A stretch of DNA of 64,000 bases from Erinaceus europaeus (GCF_950295315.1 NC_080164.1:6681582-6745581), one strand, 5' to 3'. Positions 32,985 through 43,791 are shown, counted from the stretch's first letter. Made by a program: numbers and translations. The notes: generated from the letters alone by a model not told the origin.

Positions 32985-33125
32985 GTTCTCCAGAAAGGGA
33001 GACTGTAGATGGAGAAGTTAAGAGATGTCTGTGACTAGGTGAGAGATAACAAGGGCCTGGACTAAAGTGGCAGCAACAGAGAGAAGTAGATGCAGTGGAG
33101 AAAGTGTTAGGAAACACTTAACTTG
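32985..33125 (-). mobile_element. Ancient repeat, part 2 after LTR 5
   Basis: GGGAGACTGTAGATGGAG, GAGAGATAACAAGGGCCTGGAC, AAGTGGCAGCAACAGAGAG continue the old repeat order. Confidence 0.4.
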
Positions 33126-33305
33126 ACGTCTGATAAGATATAGGAATGGGGAGGGGAGGGGTGATTCCCAGCTAACTGAGCTCTGAATGAAATGAGAGGC
33201 AGACGGGGGCCTGGGGGGGTGGTGGGGGGGGGCGTGCTCAGGAGCACAGGATGGTGTCAGGTTTGATATAACTACTGGACACAAAGGCAGAAATATCTAT
33301 CAGGC

Positions 33306-33340
33306 TGTGTGTGTGTGTGTGTGTGTGTGAGTGTGTGTGA
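33306..33340 (+). repeat. (TG)n microsatellite
   Basis: GTGTGTGTGTG run with one GA interruption. Confidence 0.92.
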
Positions 33341-33404
33341 TGAGACAGAACAGAGCATGAAGCACTTTCCTGTCATTGATTTATGATATATTACTTGTTT
33401 TGTC

Positions 33405-33700
33405 TTTTTGATGGTTTTTTCCTTTTTTTTTTTTTAATGCCACCATAGTTATCACTGGGGCTTGGTACCTGTATGACTCCACTGTTCCTGTTCCTGGTGG
33501 CCACTGTTTGGATAGAGAAGGAGAAACAGAGAGAGGTAAAGAGGGGAAGACAGAGAAAGAAACTGAGAAGGGTAGCTATGGCACCTCTCCACCACTCTTG
33601 AAGTTTCCTGCAGCAGGTGAGAACTGGGACTTGAACTCGGAACCTCGAGCTTGATGATGTGTGCTCTCTACCAGGTGAGCTTTCACCTGGCCACCATCTT
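33405..33700 (-). mobile_element. SINE, antisense (A/C-like)
   Basis: T-run, ATGCCACCATAGTTATCACTGGGG, GGTGGCCACTG, GA-rich body, GGGACTTGAACTCGG, ending CACCTGGCCACC. Confidence 0.7.
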
Positions 33701-33909
33701 TGATGTTCTGATGTGATCCCAGCAACCAAATGCAGGTGATCTGCCTCTGAACAGCCTCCCCAGTCCAGACGGATATATTCCCTAGCGTTCAAGAAGGGCT
33801 TACTTAGAGGAAGGTTTCAGAACTAGATCTATCTTTGTAAGGCAGGATAATCTTGAATAGAATTTTGTTGAATCAGGATATGAATTTGTATTTTTGCTTC
33901 CTTAAACTA

Positions 33910-34306
33910 CAGTGGTTTCCTCCTCCCCCCCCCTCCTCCTCATTCTCCTTCTCCTTCTTCTTCTTCATCTTTGCCTCCAGGGTTATCGCTGAGTCTTAGT
34001 GCCTGCACTACGAGTCCATTGCTCCTGGAGACCATTTTTTCTATTTTGTTGCCCTTGTTATTGTTGTTGTTATTGTAATCATTGTTATTATTGTTGTTGT
34101 TGGATAAGATGGAGAGAAATCAAGAGGGGAGGAGAAGACAGAGAGGGGGAGAAAAAGATAGACACCTGCAGACCTGCTTCACCCCCTGTGAAGCAACCCC
34201 CCCCCCTGCAGATGGGGAGCCGGGGGCTCAAACTGGGATCCTTACTCCAGTCCTTGCACTTTGCATCATGTGTGCTTAACCTGCTGTGCTACCACCCAGC
34301 CCCCTA
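33910..34306 (-). mobile_element. SINE type A, antisense, full length with CTT-rich end
   Basis: CTCCTTCTTCTTCTTC, CCAGGGTTATCGCTGAGTCTTAG, CTCCTGGAGACC, TTGTTGTTGTTGGATAAG, CTGCAGATGGGGAGCCGGGGG, ending GTGCTACCACCCAGCCCC. Confidence 0.9.
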
Positions 34307-34487
34307 GAATGGTTTCCTTCTATAAACCCAGCTTTATATTGGAATGCCAAAATTCTCTTTATTGAAGTCCCATCCCCCACATATTCAATTCTACTGTTTT
34401 ACAGTTAGTGTAGAGATATAGTTTCAAAACATGGTGAGTTCAAATGATTCGCAGAGAGAGAAAAATCAAAGAATGAAGAGTGGAGAG
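34307..34487. other. Short unique intron segment
   Basis: Nothing recognised. Confidence 0.4.
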
Positions 34488-34685
34488 TCAGGACCAGGTA
34501 GTGGTGCACCCGATTGAGAGTACACATTTTCATGTGCAAGCTGGCCAGGTTCAAGACCTCAGTCCCCCACCAGCAGGCAGGAAGTTTTATAAGTGGTGAA
34601 GCAGTGTTGTAGATGTCTTTCTTTCTCTCTCCCTCTCACTCTCTATCTCACTCTTTCCTTCTCATTTTCTCTCTGTCCTATCAAA
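34488..34685 (+). mobile_element. SINE type B
   Basis: AGGACCAGGTAGTGGTGCACCC head, CAGGTTCAAGACCTC B box, GTTTTATAAGTGGTGAAGCAG body, ends TCCTATCAAATC. Confidence 0.8.

Positions 34686-34721
<36 letters not shown>
34686..34721 (+). repeat. (CA)n microsatellite at a SINE end
   Basis: About 17 perfect CA units. Confidence 0.97.
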
Positions 34722-34723
<2 letters not shown>

Positions 34724-34724
34724 A

Positions 34725-35474
34725 CATACAGGAAAACCTGAGAGATTCTGCCACAGAACGTAGACCCTTGGCCTTGTCACTTGCACCTCTCACTGGTGCT
34801 GAGGGCTGCCCGTAGCACTACCCTGATCTGCTCTTCTCCCTCCACCTCCTGCTGCCCTGAGATAAGGGCGATGGTCCTTCCCCACAGGGACTTGGCAGCA
34901 CAGCCCAGCACACAATCTGTTGGCCAGAAGGCTGTTATTACTAATGAAAGCATTTCCTCTGGTACCTCACAGAAACAACTGAGGTTCTGACACTGGCAGA
35001 AACAGCCGGTTTCTTTTCATAGACATGGAGCCGCAGAAACATAGAGGGTGGTCAGAGACAAGATGCACAGGGAAGTAAAAATAAGATGCCATATAGTGGG
35101 TGGCAGCTGGAAACACTCCCCATGAAAGGTTACTCACTATTAATCAGCTCTCACTTCTGTTCAGTGGGTGAGCGATACATTGTTGGATGCAAACTTCACT
35201 CAACGGTTGGTGTTTTGTCAGGGCTGTGGGTCCTAAGATGACTTTTCTTCTGTCAGGCTGGACATGAAGCATCTTCACTGAAAGGAAGAAGAGGAAGCAG
35301 AGCCACAGTGTACAGAGCCAGGTCTCTTCTGTTTCTGTGTACCAAGCCTGAGGGTAATGCTGCCTAGATGTTAGATGTCTACTGGAGACATCACCCCGCC
35401 TTGCTCCATCTTCCGGAAATCCATTTTGCTGCTTCCGGTTATGAAAAGTAGTAGCAGTTACTGTTTGTCAAAGG
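34725..35474. other. Intron without recognisable feature
   Basis: No repeat head and no supported gene. Confidence 0.4.
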
Positions 35475-35475
35475 A

Positions 35476-35670
35476 GTGCTGAGCAGTGCTGCACTGCAGG
35501 TGTCTTTCTTTCTGTCTCCCTCTATATTTCCTCCTCCCTTTTTAATTTCTTTCTGTCCTAGCAATTACAGTGGGGGCGAGTGGGCTGGGGGGGGGGGGGC
35601 TGGTCACCAAGAGTAGTGGGGTTTGTCATGAGGCACTAAGCCTCAGAGATAATCCTAGTGGCAAAAAGCA
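35476..35670 (+). mobile_element. SINE, 5' truncated, with G13 run
   Basis: GCACTGCAGGTGTCTTTC body, TTTCTTTCTGTCC, G-run near 35588-35600, AGAGTAGTGGGG tail module, CCTCAGAGATAATCC. Confidence 0.7.
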
Positions 35671-35888
35671 AAAGAAGTTTTCACCTGCAGACAAATCATA
35701 GATAAACTGCCTGGTCTGGTGGGAATTCTCTCCATCCCCTGTTTCCCTGTGCCTAGGACTCTGCCAGGATTTTTCATCTGATCTACTTCCATAGTCTAAA
35801 AGTTGTGAGTGAACTTTGAGTCCATTTCTGAGCCTTTCAAGATGGGAATCAACTTCTCCATATACAGTAACTGCCCAGCACAGTCTTC

Positions 35889-36273
35889 TGTCGTCTGAGT
35901 TCGGGGCGCCAGTAGGCCAGGCTAGCTTCACGGCGGTAGACAGAGACTCGAGGACACACGGCTGGGCAGAGAAGCTGTATTTCTTTATTCACGAGCAACG
36001 ATTTAAAAAACTTAACCTAAACTAATCACCACACAGATCTCTCCTGCATCTTTCTCCCCCGGTGGCAGCGGCAGGACTCAGGAAGTACGTAGGATAGGGG
36101 GCGGGAAGAAGGGAGTAGCGTGAAAACTAGCAAGGGCTAAACCAAATCTCCCGGCAGGAGAGAGTGAAACCAAACCAATGTAACAGAAAAGACCATGTCA
36201 ATAGACCACAATGTCAAACATTGTAACAGAAGCAGAACTAGATCCCAGAAGCAGAACTAGAAGCACACCAACA
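35889..36273 (-). mobile_element. Solo LTR 6 (ERVK-like) with PBS-like U5 extension, antisense
   Basis: Perfect GTCTTC repeats at 35883-35888 and 36274-36279. On the minus strand it starts TGTTGGTGTGC. The U5 core GCTAGCCTGGCC is followed by 26 bp beginning TACTGGCGCCCCGAAC and ending GACGACA. TGGCGCC is the start of a lysine-tRNA primer-binding site in many class II retroviruses. Antisense poly(A) signal TTTCTTTATTC near 35979. No genes. Confidence 0.85.
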
Positions 36274-36298
36274 GTCTTCCCCATAGAGGAGCTCTTCA

Positions 36299-36518
36299 GA
36301 AATACATTTATTTTATTTTTGATAGAGACAAGGAAAAATTAAGAAGGTAGGAGGGAGGAAGAGAGGAGAGAGGGGAGGAGAGGGAGAGAGAGAGAGAGAG
36401 AGAGGGTGCAGCACTGCTTCAGTGCTGATGAAGCTTCCCCCCTGCAGTTGGGGACCAGGGACTTGAATGTGGGTCCTTGAACATGGTAGCTTGTGCACTC
36501 TACAAGATGTCACACACC
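36299..36518 (-). mobile_element. SINE type B, antisense
   Basis: ACATTTATTTTATTTTTGATAG, (GA)n, TTCCCCCCTGCAGTTGGGG, ending near CTACAAGATGTCACACACCCC. Confidence 0.8.
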
Positions 36519-36945
36519 CCAACAACAGATTGAGTGACTGAACAGTTTGTGGTCTATATACACAATGGAATACTACTCAGCTATAAAAAATGGTGACTTC
36601 ACCATTTGCAGCCAATCTTAGATAGACTTTGAAAAATTCATGTTAAGTGAAATAGGTCAGAAACAGAAGGATGAATATGGGATGATCTTACTCTCAGGCA
36701 GAAGTTGAAAAACAAGATCCGAAAGAAAATACAAGTAGAACCTGAACTGGAATTGGTGTATTGCACCAAAGTAAAAGACTCTGGGATGGGTAGGGGGGGG
36801 AAATACAGGTCCAAAAAGGATGACAGAGAACCTAGTGGGGGTTATATCATTAGGAAAACTGGGAAATGTTATGCATGTACAAACGATTGTATTTACTGCC
36901 GATGTAAAACATTAATTCCCCAATAAATAAATTTTAAAAAACAGA
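36519..36945 (+). mobile_element. L1 3' end, sense
   Basis: CACAATGGAATACTACTCAGC, GGATGAATATGGGATGATC, CACCAAAGTAAAAGACTC and CATTAATTCCCCAATAAATAAAT match the end of the 17-21 kb L1. It contains the last ORF2 codons and the 3' UTR only. Confidence 0.9.
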
Positions 36946-36957
36946 TATCGCACACCA

Positions 36958-37115
36958 TCCCTAGAGGATATATAGATTTATTTTAATTAGAGAAAGATAG
37001 AGAAAACAGAACAGTGCTCATCTTTTGTTGATGGTAGTGCTGGGGACTGGGCCTGAGACCTCAGAGCCTCAGGCATGAAAATCTTTTGCAGAACCACTAT
37101 ACTGTCTTCCCAGTC
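36958..37115 (-). mobile_element. SINE type C, antisense
   Basis: GATTTATTTTAATTAGAG, GGTAGTGCTGGGGACTGG, CAGAGCCTCAGGCATG, ACCACTATACTGTCTTCCC. Confidence 0.75.
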
Positions 37116-37231
37116 TCCGCCCATAGAAGATCTTATCAGTCTGAGTTGTCCAGAGAGGTTTCTGCTTCCTTCTATTAATCAGGCCCACCCCTGTGTTGAC
37201 ACAAAGCCATGTTATTAAGGACAAAGAAAAG

Positions 37232-37394
37232 AGTCCCCACCTGCAGGGGGAAAGCTTCACGTGTGGTGAAGTAGGGCTGCTGTGTCTTTCTGTCTCTCTC
37301 CCTCTTTCTCTCTTCCTCCCCCACTCAATTACTCTTGGTCTCTATCCAATAATAAATAAATAAATAAAATAAACAAATAACTATAAATAAATTA
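37232..37394 (+). mobile_element. SINE type B, 5' truncated
   Basis: TCCCCACCTGCAGGGGGAAAG, GTGTGGTGAAGTAGGGC, CTCTATCCAATAATAAATAAAT. Confidence 0.8.
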
Positions 37395-37405
37395 ATAAAA
37401 TAATT

Positions 37406-37698
37406 GTTTTTTAAATATTTTATTTTATTTATTTATTCCCTTTTGTTGCCCTTGTTGCTTTATTGTTGTAGTTATTGTTGTTGTTGTTGTTGTTGTTGTT
37501 GGATAGGACAGAGAGAAATGGAGAGAGGAGGGGAAGACAGAGAGGAGGAGAGAAAGATAGACACCTGCAGACCTGCTTCACGGCGTGTGAAGCGACTCCC
37601 CTGCAGGTGGGGAGCCAGGGTTCGAACCGGGATCCTTATGCCGGTCCTTGTGCTTTGCGCCACCTGCGCTTAACCCGCTGTGCTACAGCCCGACTCCC
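37406..37698 (-). mobile_element. SINE type A, antisense, full length, young-looking
   Basis: Exact repeats ATAAAATAATT at 37395-37405 and 37699-37709. Includes a (GTT)n tail, GA body, GGTTCGAACCGGG antisense B box, ending GTGCTACAGCCCGACTCCC. Confidence 0.93.
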
Positions 37699-37719
37699 AT
37701 AAAATAATTATTAAAGAGA

Positions 37720-37880
37720 GAGGAGAGTAATAAATTCCTAGGGTAGCATCACGGAGAAGACAACATTAGAACCAAGCCTTAGAGAAGGTGTACATTTTAT
37801 GCAGATGGTGGAGAAAGGGAAAGCAACAATCCAGGTGGGAATCTGAAGTGTGATCAAGGCCAGGCTCTTCCAGTTGTGTC
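37720..37880 (-). mobile_element. Possible L2-like/old repeat relic
   Basis: GAACCAAGCCTTAGAGAAGG and GAGAAAGGGAAAGCAACAATCC resemble an old shared repeat. Weak. Confidence 0.3.
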
Positions 37881-38744
37881 TGTGTTCAGGTGGCAAGCCC
37901 AGAGTCCAGAGACCTGATGTGCTCAAGGCTGACCAGGGTAACCGGACATTAAAATCAACTCCGTGCCTTGTTCAGACTCCTATCACTGGCACTGTCATGG
38001 ACTCCACAGGTCTCAACTTGGGCCCCTAACACCCTTCCTTCCTCTGTTCTGAGGCCTGACCCACAACTGGGATCCCACTGACTTGTTGGCTTTGCAGTGC
38101 AACTTCACAACAGCTGGACAGCCCCATCTCCATGCCCCCTGCCCTCAGCCTCTTCTATTCAGCCAGGCTAGTGGCCATATTATCTGGGAGACTCTGGGTG
38201 TGCCCTTCTGTGCAGTGTACTGCATGCATGACCCTTAAGGGTGTGTGCTTTCTGTGCTGGGAAGCTAGACTTAGAAGTCAGGATGAAGAAGGGACAGTCT
38301 CAGGGCAACACAAACACGTAAATGTGTTCTATCTGAATCCTCTTCAAGACCAAAGTTTGTAGAGAGCAGATGCTCCTGGGTGCTTGCTGAGTCCTCCTCA
38401 TCCAGGAACTCTCCCAGCTCTCTCCTCATGACCTCTGTTGTGCTCTGCTTCTTCTGCTGTAGTCAAGAGAGGAAGTGGGAGAGAGGTGGACAAGACTCAA
38501 GAGAGGAAAATACAGTTAGGAGGTATGTGCAGAATTCAGATGAAAAAAGAGGGCCTTCGGAGGAGACCAGTGGAACTGAAGAGATTAGCATTCCTTGACT
38601 CTGTCCTGGGTTCTTACTAACTGGATGAGCTGAGTGAATCCCTTCATGACTCTGAGCTGCAAACACTTCGTCAGTAAGAGGGAGAGACACATCTCTTTAT
38701 AGCACTGGTATTTGAGTAAATTACAAAAGGCCTTTGTACATTAT
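37881..38744. other. Intron without recognisable feature
   Basis: Short frames 38132-38690 on both strands show no family. Confidence 0.45.
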
Positions 38745-39080
38745 TGTTGTTAAAATTTCGGAGGCTCTTGCTGGCCGGGCTAGCTTCACGGGCGGGTAAC
38801 AGAGACGACCAGAGACATACGGCTGGGCAGGGAAGCTGTATTTCTTTATTCAGGAACAACGATTCATAAACTAAAACAAACTAATCACCAAACAGAACTC
38901 TGCTGTCTCTTTGCGGTGGCGCAAGCACTCTCTCTTACTCTGTCCCTCTCCAACTCTGGAACTCTCCAACTCTGGCGGGGTTCCTTGGGGCGGGGCCAAG
39001 CGGGCCCGCGAAATTAGCAGGACTGATCCAATTCTCTTGGCAGGGGAGATCTAGAACAACCCAATGTAAAGCATACAACA
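38745..39080 (-). mobile_element. Solo LTR 7 (ERVK-like), antisense, relative of LTR 3
   Basis: Perfect CATTAT repeats at 38739-38744 and 39081-39086. Minus-strand start TGTTGTATGC, end AGCCTCCGAAATTTTAACAACA, the same end as LTR 3. The U5 core GCTAGCCCGGCC precedes a 28-bp extension. Its U3 has only short GAGTTGGAGAGTTCC units where LTR 3 is expanded. Confidence 0.88.
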
Positions 39081-39209
39081 CATTATAATGAATATCCTTT
39101 TCTGGATAACACTCAAACTTCTGTAGGGGACTTTCCTCAACCATTGGGCTCATTTATGGTAGAATTCTCGGATCCTTATTGAAACACATACACACTCGGG
39201 AAAAAATTA

Positions 39210-39210
<1 letters not shown>

Positions 39211-39257
<47 letters not shown>
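39211..39257 (+). repeat. (TG)n microsatellite
   Basis: About 23 TG units. Confidence 0.97.
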
Positions 39258-39258
<1 letters not shown>

Positions 39259-39346
39259 TGATATTGGGAAACTGTGGTGATCTACTGCTAGAGGAGGTTT
39301 AATACACAGGGCTTTGGTTGTGGGACAGGTGTAGAACTACCTTCTA
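39258..39346 (+). mobile_element. R-like 3' end, part 1 (split by SINE)
   Basis: GAAACTGTGGTGATCTACTG, GGGCTTTGGTTGTGGGACAGG, GAACTACCTTCTA. It resumes after the SINE as AATCTTGTAAATCACTGTTAAACC with an A-rich end (to about 39715). Confidence 0.5.
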
Positions 39347-39650
39347 GGGGGTCGGGCGTTGGTGCAGTGGGTTAAGCGCATGTGGCGCAAAGTGGCAAGG
39401 ACCGGCATAAAGATCCCGGTTCGAGCCCCCAGCTTCCCACCTGCAAGGGAGTCGCTTCACAGGCGGTGGAGCAGGTCTGCAGGTGTCTATCTTTCTCTCC
39501 CCCTCTCTGTCTTCCCCTCCTCTCTCCATTTCTCTCTGTCCTGTCCAACAACAAACAACAACAAGGGCAACAAAAAGGGGGATAAATGGCCTCCAGGAGT
39601 GGTGGATTCATGGTGCAGGCAATAACCCTGGAGGGAAAAAAAAAAAAAAA
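39347..39650 (+). mobile_element. SINE type A with tail module, full length
   Basis: GGGGGTCGGGCGTTGGTGCAG head, CGGTTCGAGCCCC B box, poly(A) end. Exact 14-bp repeats AGAACTACCTTCTA at 39333-39346 and 39651-39664. Confidence 0.93.
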
Positions 39651-39794
39651 AGAACTACCTTCTAATCTTGTAAATCACTGTTAAACCGTTAATTAAAAAA
39701 AAGAATAAAAATTTAATTCTTTCATCCAGCCACAACTGGTTTGTGTCCAGCATTTGTATTATTTTTATTGACAGTTTAAACAGTGAAAAATCAG

Positions 39795-39987
39795 GAGGCC
39801 AAGTGACACACCTGGTTAAGCGCTTACATTACATTGTGCAAAAACACAAGTTCAAGCCCCTGGTCCCCACCTGCAGGGGGAAGGCTTCTAGAGTGGTGAA
39901 GCAGTATTGCAGGTGTCTCTCTGCCTCTCTTCCTTTCCTCTCAATTTCTCTCTGTCTGTATCCAATAATAAATAAATAAAACTTTTT
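39795..39987 (+). mobile_element. SINE type B
   Basis: AGGCCAAGTGACACACCTGG head, CAAGTTCAAGCCCC B box, GGGGGAAGGCTTCTAGAGTGG body, AATAATAAATAAATAAA. Flanks AGTGAAAAATC / AGTGAAAAATT. Confidence 0.87.
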
Positions 39988-40189
39988 TCTAAGTGAAAAA
40001 TTGTTTGATTTGAGCCTGGGCTCCATGGAACTCTAGCTCAAAAATGTTCTATTCTAGTGTCTGTCCCCTCCCTTCTTGGATAAGAAATGCTCAAGTACTG
40101 ACGGGTTCTTGAGTTAAGACTCCACAGGGCCAACATGTGCTGACTCTTTGAGACAAGCCAACCCGAAGACGGTGACTCATATTTTCACA

Positions 40190-40345
40190 TCATCAAAACA
40201 TGTTGTGCAAGTCGGTGAATGGTGGGGTTGGAATAACCTTAAGGGTCATCTGGTCCAACTCACTCATTTGTCCAAATGGGAGACCAAACAGGGAATGAAA
40301 GAGCTTGCTCAAGTATTCGAGGTGAGCCAGAAATAGAGCTGGGAT
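40190..40345 (-). mobile_element. Probable MIR-type relic, antisense
   Basis: GGGTCATCTGGTCCAACTCACTC, AAATGGGAGACCAAACAGG, GCTTGCTCAAGTATTCG, AGAAATAGAGCTGGGATG follow the common old 'tgaggaaactgaggc ... cttgcccaaggtca ... agagctggga' order. Confidence 0.4.
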
Positions 40346-40504
40346 GAATCCCCCTCCTACTATGTCATGGAACCTTGTTTATTGGAAACATGGTAAACTG
40401 CAGTTGTTGTTACCCTTTCTGTCATTCTGGGCTGATATTGAAAGATACTTCTTGGCCCATTTCACTGCAGCCCCAGGACAAAAGGAGTATAACTCAAAAG
40501 CATT

Positions 40505-41200
40505 CACCCATCACTGCTTTCATTCATTTGTCAAACACTACTAAGCACCACCTTTATGCCAAGAATTGCAGATACCAAGGAAAAAAATACATGTGTTCTG
40601 CCTTCAAAGTATTCAAACTGGAGTGATGAAAGCAGGCAAGCAGTCTCTAGGAGGACAGCTAAAAAAAAAAAAAAAAAAGGCCTTTTCTCTCCATACAATT
40701 AAATGAGATACCACACCCGCCATCTTCTGCATATACTTTACAATAAACACTATGATTGATTTATGGGTTGCCATAAGACTGCGTTTCTCAATAAGAAATG
40801 AGCAAATAACAGAATTTGATGAAGATAAAGAAGGTCCTTGAGTGTCTCCTTCTCCCTCATTCCTTCTTTCCCTCAAGATCTATTTGCTGAGCACATAGTA
40901 TGAGGGACCAAGGATGCAAAGATAAATAAGAAAAATAAGGCAGTTCTCTCATTCAAGAAACTAATAATCTAGTAGAAAAATAAATCAGGATCATGAAAGC
41001 TTTTTTTTTCCAAGAAAGAGAGATGTCTAGGAGAAAGGATGCCTAACTTGGCCTTAGGAAACCTCTGGTTCCACAGTGTTTGGTGGGGTGTGACTGAGGT
41101 CATGGAAAAAAGTCTGTTGAGCAGAAGGGATGTTGTTCTAAGAACTGAGAGCATCCTGACCAAAGCATGGAAGTGTGGAGGCATGCAAGCCCGAAACCTC
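40505..41200 (-). mobile_element. L2-like relics, antisense
   Basis: CATTCATTTGTCAAACAC / CTAAGCACCACCTTTATGCC and later TTGCTGAGCACATAGTATGAG / GATAAATAAGAAAAATAAGGCAG / CATTCAAGAAACTAATAATCTAG both follow the reverse complement of the L2 3' end, so there may be two fragments. A poly(A) run lies at 40661-40678. Confidence 0.45.
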
Positions 41201-41404
41201 TAACTGTTGATTGTTGCTGACGTAAGAAGTGAAAAAGACAGATTGGCAGAAAATAAGTGTATGAGTGGGGAGGACCTGTGTCCTGCTGGGGAGAGGGGCA
41301 GCATCCTGTATCCATCCAGTAGAGGACCAACCACTGAGGGCTTTGGGAGAGGATCAGCACTGGTAGGCTTTGTGTTTCAGAGACTCATGTAGGCATTCCT
41401 GCTG

Positions 41405-41530
41405 TGCTGACAGTGACTTGGAGTCAGAAGGCCCAGTGTTAAGACTGATGGTTAACCCAGGTCGGACTCAAAGAGGGCACTGGCTGTGCCAATTCTGAGC
41501 CACGCAGAGCCTGAATTTCTTCATGATTCA
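41405..41530 (+). mobile_element. MIR relic
   Basis: TGGAGTCAGAAGGCCCAGTG, GCACTGGCTGTGCC, GAGCCTGAATTTCTTCATG follow MIR in order. Confidence 0.5.
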
Positions 41531-42690
41531 CCCATTACCAGGCACACCTGAGTGACAGTGCTAGCTGTGACCCACCACCAAGAGTCTCATGAATGATCCA
41601 TGAAGAAGCCAAGCGTGCTGGCCTAAGAGAGAAGCCAACAGACACACTGCTGACATTCTCACAGCATTTTCCCATCATCAGTGCCAACTTATTTGTGAGC
41701 TCAGGGTTTTGGTAAATCTGACAGTCTTTTTCTAACAAGGGCCTGGCAGATGCCTCCCGGACCACTGTGGCAAATGTACTAGTCCTTTGCCCATCCCTTC
41801 TGTCAGTGTGGAGAAGCACTGCCTCCAGGCCTTCCTGCTTTGGTTCCTCCCATTTCTGCTCCTGAGATTGCTTCTATCCATTCGTCTGTGACTGTGTACT
41901 GGCTTCCTGAAGATCCCAGTTCTCCATTCTAACACTACCACAGCAGTCGTAAGCTCTCCTACAAGAGAGCTGCCCCGGTCTTCCCTGTTGAATTGTTGGA
42001 GACTTCAAGTTCAAGTTTGGGAAGTGCTCAGTCCACATCACAGTCATCCTCAGACCTCAGTAGCTATTATTGTAGTTCAATAATGAAAAATCGCCGTTCT
42101 GTACTGAAAGGAAGAAAGTGCAAAAAAAATTTGGTAATACATCTTTTGATTACCAGGAGAACCATGAATGACAGTTTTCTGTCCAACTAATTAAACCTGG
42201 CCCCTGAATATCCACTTGATCTCCAATATCCAGCTGTGGAATCCCACAGTAACTTGTAATTAAGAGACTCAGAACTAATAAGAGACTTGGAACGTAACAT
42301 TAAGAGTCAAGATAAGTAGAGGATTTCCATGATGGAGGAGGGCACATTTGCTAAGCATAAGGTGTTTTTCTCCAACAGAAGAGCTGGGGAAGCAAACAGT
42401 CATGCCAGTGGTTTTCTGCTCACGGTGTGTGCAGTTGAGAGGGTGCCAAGGAGGAAGCATTCGCTGGGAAAGAATGGGTTGGCTTCATTACAATGAAAGA
42501 AGTATTCAGTGTTAAGGCAGGTTACCGACAATGGGTGTGGAATAGGTCCTGGAAGAAAGTTGAGGGGCGTAAAAAAATATATATGTGATGATATTATCCC
42601 TTCTGGGCTTCTACAAGAATAGACCTGCCTCTAGCATGGGAGAGAAATTGTCTCAGAGATTAGGGTAGTTAGAAAAGTCATGACATGTTT
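41531..42690. other. Intron without recognisable feature
   Basis: No repeat head or convincing exon. Short frames only. Confidence 0.4.
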
Positions 42691-42693
42691 CTA

Positions 42694-42908
42694 TGTTTTT
42701 CTTTTTTAAAAAAATTGTATTTATTTATTATTGGGTAGAGACAGAAGTTGAGAGGGGGAGATAAGGAGAGAGACAGACAGACACTTGCAGACCTGCTTCA
42801 CCACTCCTGAAGCTTTCCCCCTGCAGGTGGGGACCAGGGGCTTGAACTCAGGTCCTTGCACACTGGAACATGTGTGCACTTAACCAGGTGTGCTATCACC
42901 TGGCCCCC
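42694..42908 (-). mobile_element. SINE type B, antisense
   Basis: TATTTATTTATTATTGGGTAG, CCCCCTGCAGGTGGGGACC, ending GTGCTATCACCTGGCCCCC. Flanks TATGTTTTTCT / TACGTTTTTCT. Confidence 0.88.
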
Positions 42909-42909
42909 C

Positions 42910-43120
42910 TACGTTTTTCTATGCAAAAATGTGTCACAACTTTTCTGGAAACCCCAGCACTTTGAAGGACTGGGTCCATTTGGGTGAGTTCTTCAATATT
43001 TACCCCCGTCTCTTCTAGCAGGAATCTCAAGGCCTTGTGACTTATTATCCTGTGGTTTGTAAATTTATTCTGACGATCTTTATATCTCAAAGTCCAACTA
43101 GACATTTCAAATGTTTTAAG
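42910..43120. other. Short unique intron segment
   Basis: Nothing recognised. Confidence 0.4.
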
Positions 43121-43272
43121 GGCTGGAGAGACAGCGTAATGGCTATGCAAAGAGAGTTTTATGCCCGAGGCTCTGAGGTCCCAAGTTCAGTCCCAATACT
43201 CTCTGCAGTGCCCTGATCTCTTTGTATCTTTCTTTATCTCTCTCATTAGATAAAGTCTTTCAAAATAAATGT
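43121..43272 (+). mobile_element. SINE type C
   Basis: GGGCTGGAGAGACAGCGTAATGG head, GAGGTCCCAAGTTCAGTCCC B box, CTCTGCAGTGCCC, TCTTTCTTTATCTCTC, AATAAATG. Confidence 0.82.
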
Positions 43273-43790
43273 TGTAATGCCCTTTTCTAAAAAATTAAAC
43301 ATTAAACGGAATTTTTTTTTAAATCCATAATTATCTTGATATTTGATTTTGGTGTATTTTATCAATTCTTATCTAGTTATTCCTTAATTCATCACCACAG
43401 TAAATTTGAAAGTGATTTCTCTACTGCTTATGCAGTGTTAAGAGAGATAATGCTGTTACTTGATACTATCCTGAGTAAACACACAAAGTTTCTGATTTAG
43501 GAATGTAAATTAGGGAAAACTCCAGAGCTATGCTCAGTCCATTTACACTGGACTGTGACGTTGGTTATGCAGCCTTGCACATGATGGGTATCTGTAATGT
43601 GATTTCCTGCTCTACTATTTCACTTACCAGCAATCGTGATGACAGAATGGAATTACCTCAAGTAACGTTCACCAGACAGTCTCTCCAAAGAGCACCAAGT
43701 GTTTGTGAACTTTGAAGGCAATTCAGGAAGTATCTGGTGACAAGAGGAGATGTAGAGAATTAATATGACTGATAAAAATTAGCTACCTCC
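43273..43790. other. Intron without recognisable feature
   Basis: Nothing recognised beyond AT-rich DNA. Confidence 0.4.
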
Positions 43791-43791
43791 T

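Noticed and set aside
35626..35931. Frame beside LTR 6 as possible retroviral gag start
   Set aside because: It starts inside the LTR extension and crosses into a SINE. The target duplication shows that the LTR stands alone, so this is not an internal viral region.
38132..38620. Overlapping frames as a small gene
   Set aside because: Frames on both strands have no family resemblance, no splice signals in order and no shared codon bias.
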